From Acipenser ruthenus (Eukaryota > Chordata > Actinopteri > Acipenseriformes > Acipenseridae), in NCBI RefSeq assembly GCF_902713425.1, contig NC_081198.1, positions 21,745,188 through 21,809,187 of the forward strand: a stretch of DNA of 64,000 bases, read 5' to 3'. Within the stretch, counting starts at the first letter, position 1. Each line of letters starts with the position of its first letter. Shown in pieces: positions 9,301 through 18,700 of the stretch. Position numbers and translations under genes: made by a program. The notes under the pieces were generated by a model. That model saw only the letters and a program-made list of their open reading frames with translations. It was not told where the DNA came from and did no database searches.

Positions 9301-9835
9301 ACAAAACTCTACTAGAGCGGTCGTTGCGTGGCCTGCTCCGGTCTACGTCCCTCAGAGCACAATTGAAGTCACCTGACACGATGACGGGTACGTTCCCCAG
9401 CAGGAGTGGACGCAGCTGTGGAAAAAATTGAACTCTTTCGTTTTGGTTAGTGGGTGCATAGACATTGACCAGTCTGAGGGGAGTGTTGTTGTATGTCACA
9501 TCCACGCTCAGAATTCTACCAGGTTCTAACTCCCTTCTGCTGCGGGAGGTAATAAATGGGTTTTTAAACAGGATACCTACTCCGTCGGCTCTGGCTATGT
9601 TGGAGCCCGACCAGAAGGAGTCCCCCAGGGTCCAACTCTCCTTCAGGTCCCTATAATCAGGGCTCGACGAAATACCACACTCCTGCAGAAAGATGAGATC
9701 TGCTTTCAAGTTAGCTAGATAGTTTAGTACATCAAATCTTTTTTGTGTCTCCCTGATGCTCCTGACATTAACAGACACACATATCAGGGCCATCAGGGTA
9801 GCTAACAAGAAAAGGAGTCGCTGCGTCCACCCCAT
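6392..9835 (-). CDS. K1 ORF2: endonuclease-reverse transcriptase, intact
   Basis: 1147 aa, full family length, with the domains described for the K3 copy. It carries the DDEEEE form of the acidic stretch at 443-448 and Thr at 1071, a combination not found in any other copy here. The endonuclease, YMDD and C-terminal knuckle residues are all present. Confidence 0.93.
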   Translation of the reverse strand: MGWTQRLLFLLATLMALICVSVNVRSIRETQKRFDVLNYLANLKADLIFLQECGISSSPDYRDLKESWTLGDSFWSGSNIARADGVGILFKNPFITSRSRRELEPGRILSVDVTYNNTPLRLVNVYAPTNQNERVQFFPQLRPLLLGNVPVIVSGDFNCALRDVDRSRPRNDRSSRVLSSVIFDFSLCDAGKDLVPPFTWVSSSGTSFSRIDLVLHTSSLTKTAVDTQAVFFSDHRLLQVTLQVPQTSQMGSGVWKLNTSLLDDPSIAAAYKSRLVEWTTLRDLFNSPIEWWEMVKMRTKGYFIAAGKRKAKERRAKYKYLNAALQRLSLLQLRGFPVSDEIAQTKLDLSVLCREEQRKVMHNSKVQKMEEDEKCTRFFFQKTREKRHLMSSMLDSRGRIAEDSEGVKKVVENFYRDLYNIKATDDTLIEWFLSQLEPDSVRDDEEEEKDPELTLEELTQAVKTMNTGKTPGPDGIPGEYYHLFWDTLKVHLAEVYRAVYREKRLGPSMRESVITLLHKKGEVKDLRNWRPISLLCVDYKILAKALMLRLQVHLPLVIGPDQACGVPGRSITDILMLTRDILAYSRERNHPLCLFNLDQEKAFDRVSHEYMYKVMDQMKFAPGLREWVKTIYTNISTRVLVNRHLTGKISIQSGVRQGCPLSPLLYVVCIEPLLQAIRRDTNITGFQLPGSNGVQVKTTAYMDDVSLICTNTSSVPRISNILEKYCTATGAVINKSKSEVYVSKNWQVDRELSDMYPVKKDKIKILGLIFENNSSGAQSWTAAINQVRKKIGGWSTRSLTMTGRVLITKSILFPILSYVGKIFPPDRTTKKVVDRIIHRFIWGSKMERVKRATLSKVDKKGGKGVPDVVQLTRVQGLTQTIKNIQALDRKVCYMNRFYFATCLRALGLCTIDNTVPYSWDPPLYYRTLRDTIYKLGLDKAKLASWEYKAVTKYLAGSQEIEKVATFSLTQSQKIWENVSHSCLSNVQKDIAWNTVHSALPTRAFMFRRGLAQVETCPYAKCRKRETPAHIFWECDVAGSVWLSVSVFLNRFADTAKMTAETVLYGPAGGITTSTAKCVWRVINVVKQILWEGRNVCVYHKQELDTITTTRRAQTLIKDFVILDIRTLGKDKACAEWRIAGLQDVKME

Positions 9836-9840
9836 AGCGA

Positions 9841-11712
9841 CTATGATTGGGAGGTCGGGACACTCTTCCTACTCTTAGCTCTACGCTTGCTTCGAGGGGG
9901 CTTGGGCTTATTTGCAACTCCCATCACCCCTGAGAAGGTACTCACTGCTGCCTCGTCCAAGAAAGCACCGTCTTTATATGCACAGTATGTGGAGTTGTTG
10001 GGGCTATTCAACTCCCCACAAGGTAAGTCTGGTGGAACTTGCTCAGGGCCCCTCGGAACGTGTGGGTCAGCTTTGTCCTGGGGGGGGGTTATGACAGACA
10101 GCATTCTTTGGCTGTTACCGTCTGTTGAATTGGAGCTGTTAGCAGACTTCTGGCTTACCGCGTCCAGGGGTATTCCCATGTCCTCCAGTGCTGTATCTAG
10201 GAGGACCTCTAGGGGGCCCCTGGTTTTGCCCATACAAGGGAGGGGGTCAAGGATGCTTTGAAGGGAGGCCCTTCGCTTGAAGAGGGTCATTGCTACCGAG
10301 GTACTGCTGGTCAGGGAAGGTGTTGACCCCGACCTCTCCCTCGGTGCATTAGTGAACACCTCTTCTGCGAGGTGTGCTAGGGTTTGTGCCAACGACTGGG
10401 AAGGCTGGCTGGGGATGCCCTGGCTGGCTGCTACCTGCCCACTAGGCGGCAGTGTAGCCGTCCCACTCGCCTCCGTCTCTGCCTGCGAGGGCAAGACTGG
10501 GGACTTTGTGTGGACATTAGCTGGTTTTGGATCTATGGGGGCCACCTGCAACTTGCTGTCTTTGATCCTGATCTTCTTTCTTTTCCCCCCCTCGTCTCTA
10601 CCCTTTCTTTTCCCCACCCTCTGCTGGTTCTTCACTCCCTTCCCCTCCTTCTCACTCTCACTTTCACTGTCGCTTTCGCTTTCCTCCCCCACGGACTCAA
10701 TCCTTATGGCGTCATAACGAGAGCCGAGGGGGAGTGCTGGCGCTGAGAGGGCCCTACTCAGGGGGGGGCCGCTGCTGGGTCCGGGCTCCCTCCCTGCCTC
10801 GTGTTCTGCATCAGAGGAGCTACTGGAGGAGCTAGTGGAGTAGCTGTTGTACTCTCTCTCTGGGCTGGGGGAAGGGGTCCTCGTAAAACGGGACATGTCT
10901 CGGGGGCGGGGGGGTGATGGGGGTGCTGGTGATGATGGTGGTGCTGGAGTCTGGGTCTTGGATACTGTTGGTGGTGATGTGGACTGATCTTTGTTACTTG
11001 CTCCCTCTTCCTGCTCAGGCCTAGGCTTGTTCATGTTTGCCTTGCTGGCTCTGGCCATGTTGGCATAGGAAGAGGGGCAGTCCTTAAACAGGTGCCCCTT
11101 CTTTCCACACAAATTGCACTGCCTCTCTTCTCTGCAGTGGCTGGTCTCGTGGGGGGCGCCGCAGTTCCTGCACTTAACTACAGTACACGCGGCCGCCAGG
11201 TGTCCTAATTCCCCACATTTCCTGCAGAGTTTTGGCATCCCATTATAGAATACCAGCCCTCTGTTGGGCCCTAACACTATGGAGTTTGGAATGTGGCGGA
11301 CGCCTCCAATGCCCGATGGATCAACATTAAGGCGTACCAGCCACTTTCTGGCTCCTGTCCAAACCTCATCTTCGTCTGTAATTTTCCTCCCTTCTGTACC
11401 CCCCTCTATTGACATCACTACCATATCATGGTCAGACCCCCAACATGGTAAAATCTTACACTCTTTAACCTTAATCTCTTGTGAAGTGAAAAAATAATCT
11501 AACCTGCTTTGATGCCCTCTAGTGTTCCTCCATGTGTACCCCACTCCATCTTTATACAACCCTCTATATGCATCCTTTAATTTATAATTTTGAGTTTCTT
11601 TTAACAGATATTTCCCTGTAAAATCCAGCTCAGCTCCCCTTTCTGTACTATCTACCGAAGTATTAAAATCACCTCCCAATATGACCTTTTTGTTAGTATC
11701 TAACAAAAACAC
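9841..11712 (-). CDS. hybrid ORF: LINE B endonuclease fragment joined in frame to K1 ORF1
   Basis: A single open frame of 623 aa. About the first 107 residues come from the second half of the LINE B endonuclease (GGDFNTS, RLDYFF, SDHDMV). From GRKITDED on it is K-family ORF1 residues 133-648, including all three CCHC knuckles and the Ser/acidic tail. The switch is at about 11397, where the two sequences share only a few bases (CTTCTG side). This joins parts of two ORFs from two families. I see no sign that it is a working gene. Its own start is internal to the endonuclease domain. Confidence 0.8.
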   Translation of the reverse strand: MFLLDTNKKVILGGDFNTSVDSTERGAELDFTGKYLLKETQNYKLKDAYRGLYKDGVGYTWRNTRGHQSRLDYFFTSQEIKVKECKILPCWGSDHDMVVMSIEGGTEGRKITDEDEVWTGARKWLVRLNVDPSGIGGVRHIPNSIVLGPNRGLVFYNGMPKLCRKCGELGHLAAACTVVKCRNCGAPHETSHCREERQCNLCGKKGHLFKDCPSSYANMARASKANMNKPRPEQEEGASNKDQSTSPPTVSKTQTPAPPSSPAPPSPPRPRDMSRFTRTPSPSPEREYNSYSTSSSSSSSDAEHEAGREPGPSSGPPLSRALSAPALPLGSRYDAIRIESVGEESESDSESESEKEGKGVKNQQRVGKRKGRDEGGKRKKIRIKDSKLQVAPIDPKPANVHTKSPVLPSQAETEASGTATLPPSGQVAASQGIPSQPSQSLAQTLAHLAEEVFTNAPRERSGSTPSLTSSTSVAMTLFKRRASLQSILDPLPCMGKTRGPLEVLLDTALEDMGIPLDAVSQKSANSSNSTDGNSQRMLSVITPPQDKADPHVPRGPEQVPPDLPCGELNSPNNSTYCAYKDGAFLDEAAVSTFSGVMGVANKPKPPRSKRRAKSRKSVPTSQS

Positions 11713-12089
11713 AAAATCCTTGAAAAACTGTAATCTTTTGGTAGGATTGCATGGTGCATAGATGTTAATAAGCCTATATTTCTGCCCCCCATCATACCAT
11801 CTACTACCATTAATCTTCCTGGTACCACTGTTAACACATTTTCAATAATCATTTCACTACCCTTCACCAGTACCCCCAATCCATCAGAGTGTACATTACC
11901 CACACTCCAAAATGAAACCCCCCCAGTCCAGTCCCTTGAGAACTTTTTGAAGTCCATTTCATCCCGAAGGTGACACTCTTGCAAAAAACAAATGTTAAAG
12001 GGCATCAATGCCAAAGACAAAAATATTGCAGCTCTTTTCTCCCTGTCCCTTAAACCCCTTACATTTAAAGTTACTACCTTGAAGTCCAT
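11398..12089 (-). pseudogene. LINE B ORF2, endonuclease part, frameshifted and 3' truncated
   Basis: Starts MDFKVVTLNVRG at the ATG ending at 12089, 9 nt after the ORF1 stop. LNVRG and LQEC are the first endonuclease motifs. The frame shifts at the C6 tract at about 11785-11790; INIYAP follows in the other frame, then GGDFN and SDHDMV near the end. The frame breaks into K1 ORF1 at 11397. No reverse transcriptase remains, so it could not mobilise itself. Confidence 0.8.
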
Positions 12090-12098
12090 CAAAAAGAA

Positions 12099-13529
12099 TT
12101 AGGGTTTCTCTTCCATTCCCATAACTACAGCAACTTTAGCTACATCATCCTGCTCCAAAAAATCCATTGAATTCTGAGAATCCACATCTGACACTGCCAC
12201 CTCCTGACCACAAGGGATAGTCTGTGAATCTGCACTATTATTACTGCTGCCATCATCCTCCTCCTCTGATGGTGTCAGCTCAGGTATCAAAGGAGAGCTT
12301 CCTGCTTCTGAAGGCTCAACCACAGAAGTTTCTTCCTCTTCGAGTACTTCATAGGAATTAGAAGTGTCCACCAAATAAATTTTGTTTTCACTTTCTGCTA
12401 GCTCCTTACACTTCCTTTTGTTTGTTCTTCTCTTTTCAACACTCCACTTTCCTTCTTCTATAGGGACGGAATGGCCCAGAAGCTGACTTCCCTCTGCTGC
12501 AATACCTTCCCTAGCCTGAGACTCCATTTCTTCCCCCCAGGATGCACCAGAAGATCTAGCCACTTTCCCAGGTAAGTTGTCAGGTAAGTTGACAGGTAAA
12601 ACCTGATTTATTTCTTTGTTTGTATTAGATATTTCCTCTACCTCCGTTCTCGCGATTGCTGTGACCTCCATTGCAGCTTCTACACCTGCCACCTCCTCCG
12701 CTGCTGCCACAACCTCCTTATCAGTTAAGGAGGCTGCCGGACCCTCCTCTTGCTGTTTCTTGTTTTTATACCTCCACTCCCTCATAACATCCTCAACGGG
12801 AGGTAGGTTCTCAAAAACCCCTGCATAGGATCTTCTTTCTCTGCAGTCTCTCCTGACATGGCTTGCATCTCCACAATTGTGACATTTTTTTGAATTTTTG
12901 CATTCATAGGAAAAATGCCCTTTCTCTCCACAATTAAAACATCTCATCTCTTCACAGTTCTGCTCACTGTGACCATACTTTTGGCATTTCCTACAAAACT
13001 GGGGTTGACCTGAATATAGGATGTAGCCATTAACCCCCTCCACCCTACACTTTGCAGGAGGATGTAAAAAACCCTGATGTCCATTCGGATCTTCCCTCAG
13101 GAGCACACTATATTGTCTCTGCCCATTCCACACACCCAAACCATCTCTCCTATATCTTGGCCCAGAAAGAATATCTACATATTTCGTCAGAAACAAATTA
13201 ACACTTTGATCAGACACATTCATGTCAAACAAGTTAATTGTTAAAACTCTGAATTTTTTTCTTTCCCTAGACTGAACTTTAAATTGCTTCAAAGGTTCCA
13301 CATTTTCTTTTTCCTTACAGGCCTTTAATAGAGATTTAAAACTCGGCTCACCCATCATGGCGACATCAAAGAATTCTTCCTTCCCATTCCTCTGGATGCC
13401 AAGAATCTCCTCCAAATTGATGCTTAGCAACTCCATAATGATGGTGCGTATAAATTCTTCTCTTTCTGGCATTCCTTCATCTTCCTTTCCACTACAATCA
13501 AATCTTGCGGTGTTCTTCACTCCAGCCAT
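12099..13529 (-). CDS. LINE B ORF1: nucleic-acid-binding protein with three CCHC knuckles
   Basis: An open frame of 476 aa. Residues about 90-175 form a block that aligns in layout with the K ORF1 region before its knuckles (a V/I-rich strand, NVSDQSVNLFLTKY, G-WNGQRQY), probably an RRM-like fold. Knuckles of the form C-x2-C-x4-H-x4-C lie at 179-192, 197-210 and 216-229. The C-terminal half is acidic and rich in Glu, Ser and Val, with a basic patch RRTNKRKCK near 365. In related LINEs ORF1 binds the element RNA and forms the ribonucleoprotein. It is intact although its ORF2 is not. Confidence 0.85.
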   Translation of the reverse strand: MAGVKNTARFDCSGKEDEGMPEREEFIRTIIMELLSINLEEILGIQRNGKEEFFDVAMMGEPSFKSLLKACKEKENVEPLKQFKVQSRERKKFRVLTINLFDMNVSDQSVNLFLTKYVDILSGPRYRRDGLGVWNGQRQYSVLLREDPNGHQGFLHPPAKCRVEGVNGYILYSGQPQFCRKCQKYGHSEQNCEEMRCFNCGEKGHFSYECKNSKKCHNCGDASHVRRDCRERRSYAGVFENLPPVEDVMREWRYKNKKQQEEGPAASLTDKEVVAAAEEVAGVEAAMEVTAIARTEVEEISNTNKEINQVLPVNLPDNLPGKVARSSGASWGEEMESQAREGIAAEGSQLLGHSVPIEEGKWSVEKRRTNKRKCKELAESENKIYLVDTSNSYEVLEEEETSVVEPSEAGSSPLIPELTPSEEEDDGSSNNSADSQTIPCGQEVAVSDVDSQNSMDFLEQDDVAKVAVVMGMEEKP

Positions 13530-13598
13530 GTTGTCTCTCCTCTATCCCTAGCTCGGCACTCTCAACAATCCAGAGCTGCGGTCAAGCCACTTGCTTTA

Positions 13599-13626
13599 GA
13601 TCTGAGCCAAGAGGCCGAGAAGCGAT
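13599..13626 (-). pseudogene. RNU2: diverged U2 snRNA 5' fragment (nt 1-28) beside LINE B
   Basis: The sense sequence starts ATCGCTTCTCGGCC and then has CTCTTGGCTCAGATC where U2 has CTTTTGGCTAAGATC: two differences in 28 nt. The adjoining 35 bp of promoter differ from other units at five or so positions, several of them CpG to TpG/CpA. From about 13662 on the unit is again identical to its neighbours. It looks like the edge of an older, decayed U2 copy that entered the array with LINE B. Confidence 0.75.
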
Positions 13627-14211
13627 GGCAACTAGGCCCTTGCCCAGGGCCCCCCAGCCTGGACGGCACAGGGGGATTCAAAGGTGGGTGCAAAATTCCA
13701 AGCACAAGCAGACCCCCAAAAAACGGGCTGCTGCTTCCAGAGGGGAAATGTGCAATTTAAGCAGGAGAAAACAAAACAAAGCAAAAACACACACATAACA
13801 CCAAAAACAAAACATAAACTGGCGGAGTGCGTCTTACAAATAGTCATGCCAAGCTGCTATGCTGTGCAAGGTGCCTTGGGTAACTACAACTGTGCCTCGC
13901 TGGCTGGCTGGCTTGCTAAGAAGGTCCTGGCATAGGGACATGTTCCACCACACTTGTCTGGTTAGCTGCATGCTCCCAGGAAACAACCTGCTGCTGTCTA
14001 CATCATCACCACATGTGAATAAAAGAAAGAAAGACAGCAAGAAAGAAAGAGAGAAAGAAAGAGAGAAAGAGAGAAAGAAAGAAAGAAAGAAAAAAAAAGA
14101 AGTAAAACGGCGGGAAAACTTGCATCAACACTGGCACTCTCCCTCCAGCAGGGGTAGACAAAATGCTCACAGGAGAGATCCAGATCTGACTTTGACCAAC
14201 GTTAGAGAAAG

Positions 14212-14399
14212 GTGTGCACCGTTCCCGGAAAAACTGCAATACCGGGCCGATGCGTGGAGTGGACGGAGCAAGCCCCTGTTCCATCTCCCGATTCCAAAAA
14301 TCAATTTAATATATGGTCCCCTGATAGGGGACGTATCAGATATTAAACTGATAAGAACAGATACTACACTTGATCTTAGCCAAAAGGCCGAGAAGCGAT
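14212..14399 (-). ncRNA. RNU2: U2 snRNA, complete, variant in stem-loop IV
   Basis: Matches the reference except near nucleotides 167-171. There the sense sequence reads GCAGTTTTTCC in place of GCAGTACCTCC (plus strand GGAAAAACTGC at about 14227-14237). This alters the loop that carries the U2A'/U2B'' binding site, so the RNA may be less functional. Promoter and 3' box are normal. Confidence 0.92.
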
Positions 14400-14982
14400 G
14401 GCGACTTGGCCCTTGCCCGGGGCCCCCCAGCCCGGACGGCACAGGGGGATTCAAAGGTGGGTGCAAAATTCCAAGCACAAGCAGACCCCCAAAAAACGGG
14501 CTGCTGCTTCCAGAGGGGAAATGTGCAATTTAAGCAGGAGAAAACAAAACAAAGCAAAAACACACACATAACACCAAAAACAAAACATAAACTGGCGGAG
14601 TGCGTCTTACAAATAGTCATGCCAAGCTGCTATGCTGTGCAAGGTGCCTTGGGTAACTACAACTGTGCCTCGCTGGCTGGCAGGCTTGCTAAGAAGGTCC
14701 TGGCATAGGGACATGTTCCACCACACTTGTCTGGTTAGCTGCATGCTCCCAGGAAACAACCTGCTGCTGTCTACATCATCACCACATGTGAATAAAAGAA
14801 AGAAAGACAGCGAGAAAGAAAGAGAGAAAGAGAGAAAGAAAGAGAGAAAGAGAGAAAGAAAAAAAAAAAGAAGTAAAACGGCGGGAAAACTTGCATCAAC
14901 ACTGGCACTCTCCCTCCAGCAGGGGTAGACAAAATGCTCACAGGAGAGATCCAGATCTGACTTTGACCAACGTTAGAGAAAG

Positions 14983-15118
14983 GTGTGCACCGTTCCCGGA
15001 GGTACTGCAATACCGGGCCGATGCGTGGAGTGGACGGAGCAAGCCCCTGTTCCATCTCCCGATTCCAAAAATCAATTTAATATATGGTCCCCTGATAGGG
15101 GACGTATCAGATATTAAA
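14983..15118 (-). pseudogene. RNU2: U2 snRNA 3' fragment (nt 53-188), cut by K2
   Basis: Identical to U2 up to GATATTAAA on the plus strand, where the K2 3' end (plus strand ATACTC) begins. The Sm site and stem-loops III-IV remain. TCAGATATTAA here is repeated on the far side of K2, at 21899. Confidence 0.93.
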
Positions 15119-15769
15119 ATACTCTTTTATTGAGATTTTACATTTTTTTTACATTTACACCCATTCGTTTTTTCATTCATTTTACATTTCTTTTAAAGAT
15201 GACATTCATGCATACAGACATACATTTTGTTTTAAAAGCATTTAAAACACATTTAAAAACACCAAGACAATTGTGCTTTGTACATGGTTAAAACAGACAC
15301 AGATTAAAATCAACATGAAAAAAACCTGTGCTGTTTTAAAAGTGACTGGAAAAAAAGAACCATCTATAAAAAACCAGTGCTTGTGAGGGCCGGGGAGTGC
15401 TCTCTAAAAGTTCAAAAGTGAACATAAAACTATATTACTAAAACAGGGACAGGGGAAAAGGGACAGTGTGTGGAACAGTGAGTTAAAATTCTAAAATTTT
15501 AAAACACTTAAAATGTAACTTTTAATAGTTTACATTAAAAATCTTAAAGATACATAAAACAAAACAAAACAAAATCAAATAAAACATTCAACATAAATCA
15601 AATAAAAGTCCATAAAACTGAAACAAAAAGACTACATAAAACCAGGGCACCGTTCAAAAACGGTCATGCCAGCTAAAAAGGGCGGAATGCTGGCATGACA
15701 AAATAAATAAAAGGCTTAGCGGTGCCCCGTAGTCCCGCTCCTAGGAGCTAGCGGTTCCAGTTTTTTCCT

Positions 15770-18700
15770 TTATTCCATCTTCACGTCCTGAAGTCCGGCG
15801 ATCCTCCACTCCGCGCAGGCCTTGTCCTTCCCGAGGGTCCGGATGTCCAGAATTACAAAGTCCTTAATAAGAGTTTGTGCCCTTCTGGTCGTGGTGATAG
15901 TGTCTAGCTCCTGCTTGTGATAGACACAGACGTTACGGCCTTCCCACAGGATCTGCTTGACAACATTGATGACACGCCAAACGCACTTAGCTGTGCTGGT
16001 ATCGATTCCTCCCGCAGGCCCATAGAGCACAGTCTCAGCGGTCATCTTGGCCGTGTCAGCAAACCTGTTTAGGAAGACAGAGACAGAGAGCCAGACACTG
16101 CCAGCCACATCACACTCCCAGAAGATATGGGCTGGTGTTTCTCTCTTGCGGCACTTTGCATAGGGGCATGTTTCTACTTGGGCTAGTCCCCTCCTGAACA
16201 TGAACGCTCGAGTGGGGAGTGCACTGTGGACGGTGTTCCATGCTATATCCTTCTGGACATTACTGAGGCAGCTGTGAGACACATTCTCCCAGATTTTTTG
16301 GCTTTGGGTGAGGGAGAAAGTAGCTACTTTTTCAATTTCCTGGGAACCGGCAAGATATTTAGTTACAGCCTTGTATTCCCAGGAGGCCAATTTTGCTTTA
16401 TCTAAGCCCAATTTATATATAGTGTCCCTTAAGGTTCTATAATACAATGGGGGGTCCCAGGAGTACGGCACGGTGTTATCAATAGTGCAGAGGCCCAAGG
16501 CCCTGAGACAGGTGGCAAAATAGAAACGATTCATGTAACATACCTTCCTGTCCAGGGCCTGGATGTTCTTGATAGTTTGCGTGAGCCCCTGCACTCGGGT
16601 GAGCTGCACAACGTCCGGGACCCCCTTACCTCCCTTCTTGTCGGCTTTACTCAGAGTGGCTCGCTTTACCCTCTCCATCTTGCTGCCCCAGATAAAGCGG
16701 TGGATAATGCGGTCCACCACTTTTTTGGTGGTCCTGTCTGGGGGAAAGATTTTTCCTACATAAGAGAGGATGGGGAACAGTATAGACTTGGTTATTAATA
16801 CTCTACCCGTCATTGTTAAGGATCTTGTGCTCCATCCGCCAATCTTTTTACGGACCTGGTTAATGGCCGCCGTCCAGCTCTGGGCCCCCGAGCTATTGTT
16901 CTCGAAAATGAGGCCCAGAATCTTGATTTTGTCCTTTTTGACAGGGTACATGTCCGACAGTTCCCTATCTACCTGCCAATTTTTAGACACGTAGACTTCG
17001 CTCTTGGACTTATTAATCACTGCCCCGGTCGCCGTGCAGTACTTCTCAAGGATATTACTAATCCGAGGTACCGACGATGTGTTGGTGCAAATGAGTGACA
17101 CATCGTCCATATATGCTGTTGTTTTGACCTGGACCCCATTGGATCCAGGCAGCTGGAAACCAGTTATATTGGTATCCCTACGAATTGCCTGCAGGAGGGG
17201 TTCAATGCACACGACATATAGCAGTGGGGATAGTGGGCAACCCTGTCTGACCCCTGACTGGATAGATATTTTACCAGTCAGGTGCCTGTTCACCAAGACT
17301 CGGGTACTAATGTTTGTATATATGGTTTTAACCCACTCCCTAAGTCCAGGAGCGAATTTCATCTGGTCCATCACTTTGTACATATATTCATGGCTTACCC
17401 TATCGAACGCCTTCTCCTGGTCAAGGTTGAACAGGCAGAGGGGATGGTTCCGTTCTCTAGAATAAGCCAGAATGTCCCTTGTTAACATTAAAATATCCGT
17501 GATGGACCTCCCTGGGACGCCACAAGCCTGGTCAGGGCCAATGACCAAAGGGAGGTGTACTTGTAGCCGGAGCATCAGAGCTTTGGCTAGTATCTTGTAA
17601 TCCACGCAAAGGAGGCTGATTGGGCGCCAATTCCGTAGATCTTTAACTTCCCCTTTCTTATGAAGGAGAGTAATTACACTCTCCCGCATAGAAGGGCCCA
17701 ACCGCTTCTCCCTGTAGACCGCTCTGTAGACCTCCGCTAAATGGACTTTTAGCGTGTCCCAAAAAAGATGGTAATACTCACCCGGGATGCCATCTGGACC
17801 TGGCGTCTTACCGGTGTTCATGGTCTTAACCGCCTGGGTGAGCTCCTCCAGCGTGAGTTCTGGGTCCTTCTCCTCCTCCTCCTCGTCCCGCACTGAGTCA
17901 GGCTCCAACTGGCTCAGGAACCACTCTATCAGGGTGTCATCTGTAGCTTTGATGTTATACAGGTCCCTATAGAAGTTCTCTACCACTTTTTTCACTCCCT
18001 CACTATCCTCTACTATCCTCCCCCTGCTGTCGAGCATGGAGGACATCAAGTGCCGCTTCTCCCTCGTTTTCTGGAAGAAGAAGCGAGTACACTTTTCGTC
18101 TTCCTCCATTTTTTGCACTTTTGCATTGTGCATGACCTTTCGTTGTTCCTCCCTACAAAGCACTGAAAGATCTAGCTTGGTCTGGGCTATCTCGTCACTT
18201 ACAGGGAACCCCCGAAGCTGAAGCAGGCTCAGACGCTGGAGGGCAGCATTCAGGTATTTATATTTGGCCCTCCTTTCTTTTGCTTTCCTCTTGCCTGCTG
18301 CTATGAAATAACCCTTAGTTCTCATTTTGACCATCTCCCACCACTCTATAGGGGAGTTGAATAGGTCACGCAAAGTGGTCCACTCAACAAGCCTGCTCTT
18401 ATAGGCTGCAGCTATGGAGGGGTCATCGAGTAAGGAGGTGTTTAATTTCCAGACCCCTGACCCCATCTGGGAGGTCTGAGGGACCTGCAATGTTACCTGC
18501 AGGAGCCTATGGTCAGAGAAGAAGACGGCCTGGGTGTCTACTGCCGTCTTCGTAAGGGAGCTGGTATGCAGGACGAGATCTATACGGGAGAAGGAGGTCC
18601 CAGATGAGCTCACCCAGGTAAAGGGAGGCACCAGGTCCTTACCTGCATCACACAGGGAGAAATCAGATATTACGGAGGACAAAACTCTACTAGAGCGGTC

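Larger units (their letters stand above)
5756..11397 (-). mobile_element. K1: U2-inserted LINE copy, 5' truncated and fused to LINE B
   Basis: Has the 3' UTR, an intact ORF2 and ORF1 from residue 133 to its end. It switches at about 11397 to an unrelated LINE (B). It is the most diverged K copy at protein level; private ORF2 differences include SRRELEP at 99-104, Ser364, Ala401 and Val857. Its 3' end sits at U2 nucleotide 74-76. The 5' flank of the composite is a diverged U2 5' fragment, so no target site duplication can be read. Confidence 0.92.
11398..13598 (-). mobile_element. LINE B: 5' half of a second Tx1-like LINE family
   Basis: Contains a short 5' UTR (13530-13598), a full ORF1 and the endonuclease part of ORF2, and ends where K1 sequence begins. 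The reverse transcriptase and 3' UTR are absent. Its proteins share the layout of the K family (ORF1 with three knuckles, ORF2 starting with an endonuclease), but the sequence is clearly different and AT-richer. It could have joined K1 by template jumping during K1 reverse transcription, or be an older U2 insertion later hit by K1. Confidence 0.8.
13599..15118 (-). repeat. U2 tandem repeat block B
   Basis: Holds the diverged U2 5' fragment, one complete U2 gene (14212-14399) and a U2 3' fragment (14983-15118). Microsatellites lie at about 14020-14100 and 14794-14872; both are shorter than in block A and the second has CGAG at its start. Promoter sequence fills 13627-13930 and 14400-14700. Confidence 0.92.

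Noticed and set aside
12099-13529. Gag-like protein with CCHC knuckles, suggesting a retrovirus or LTR element
   Set aside because: There are no LTRs, protease or integrase. An endonuclease-type ORF2 follows directly, so it is a LINE ORF1.
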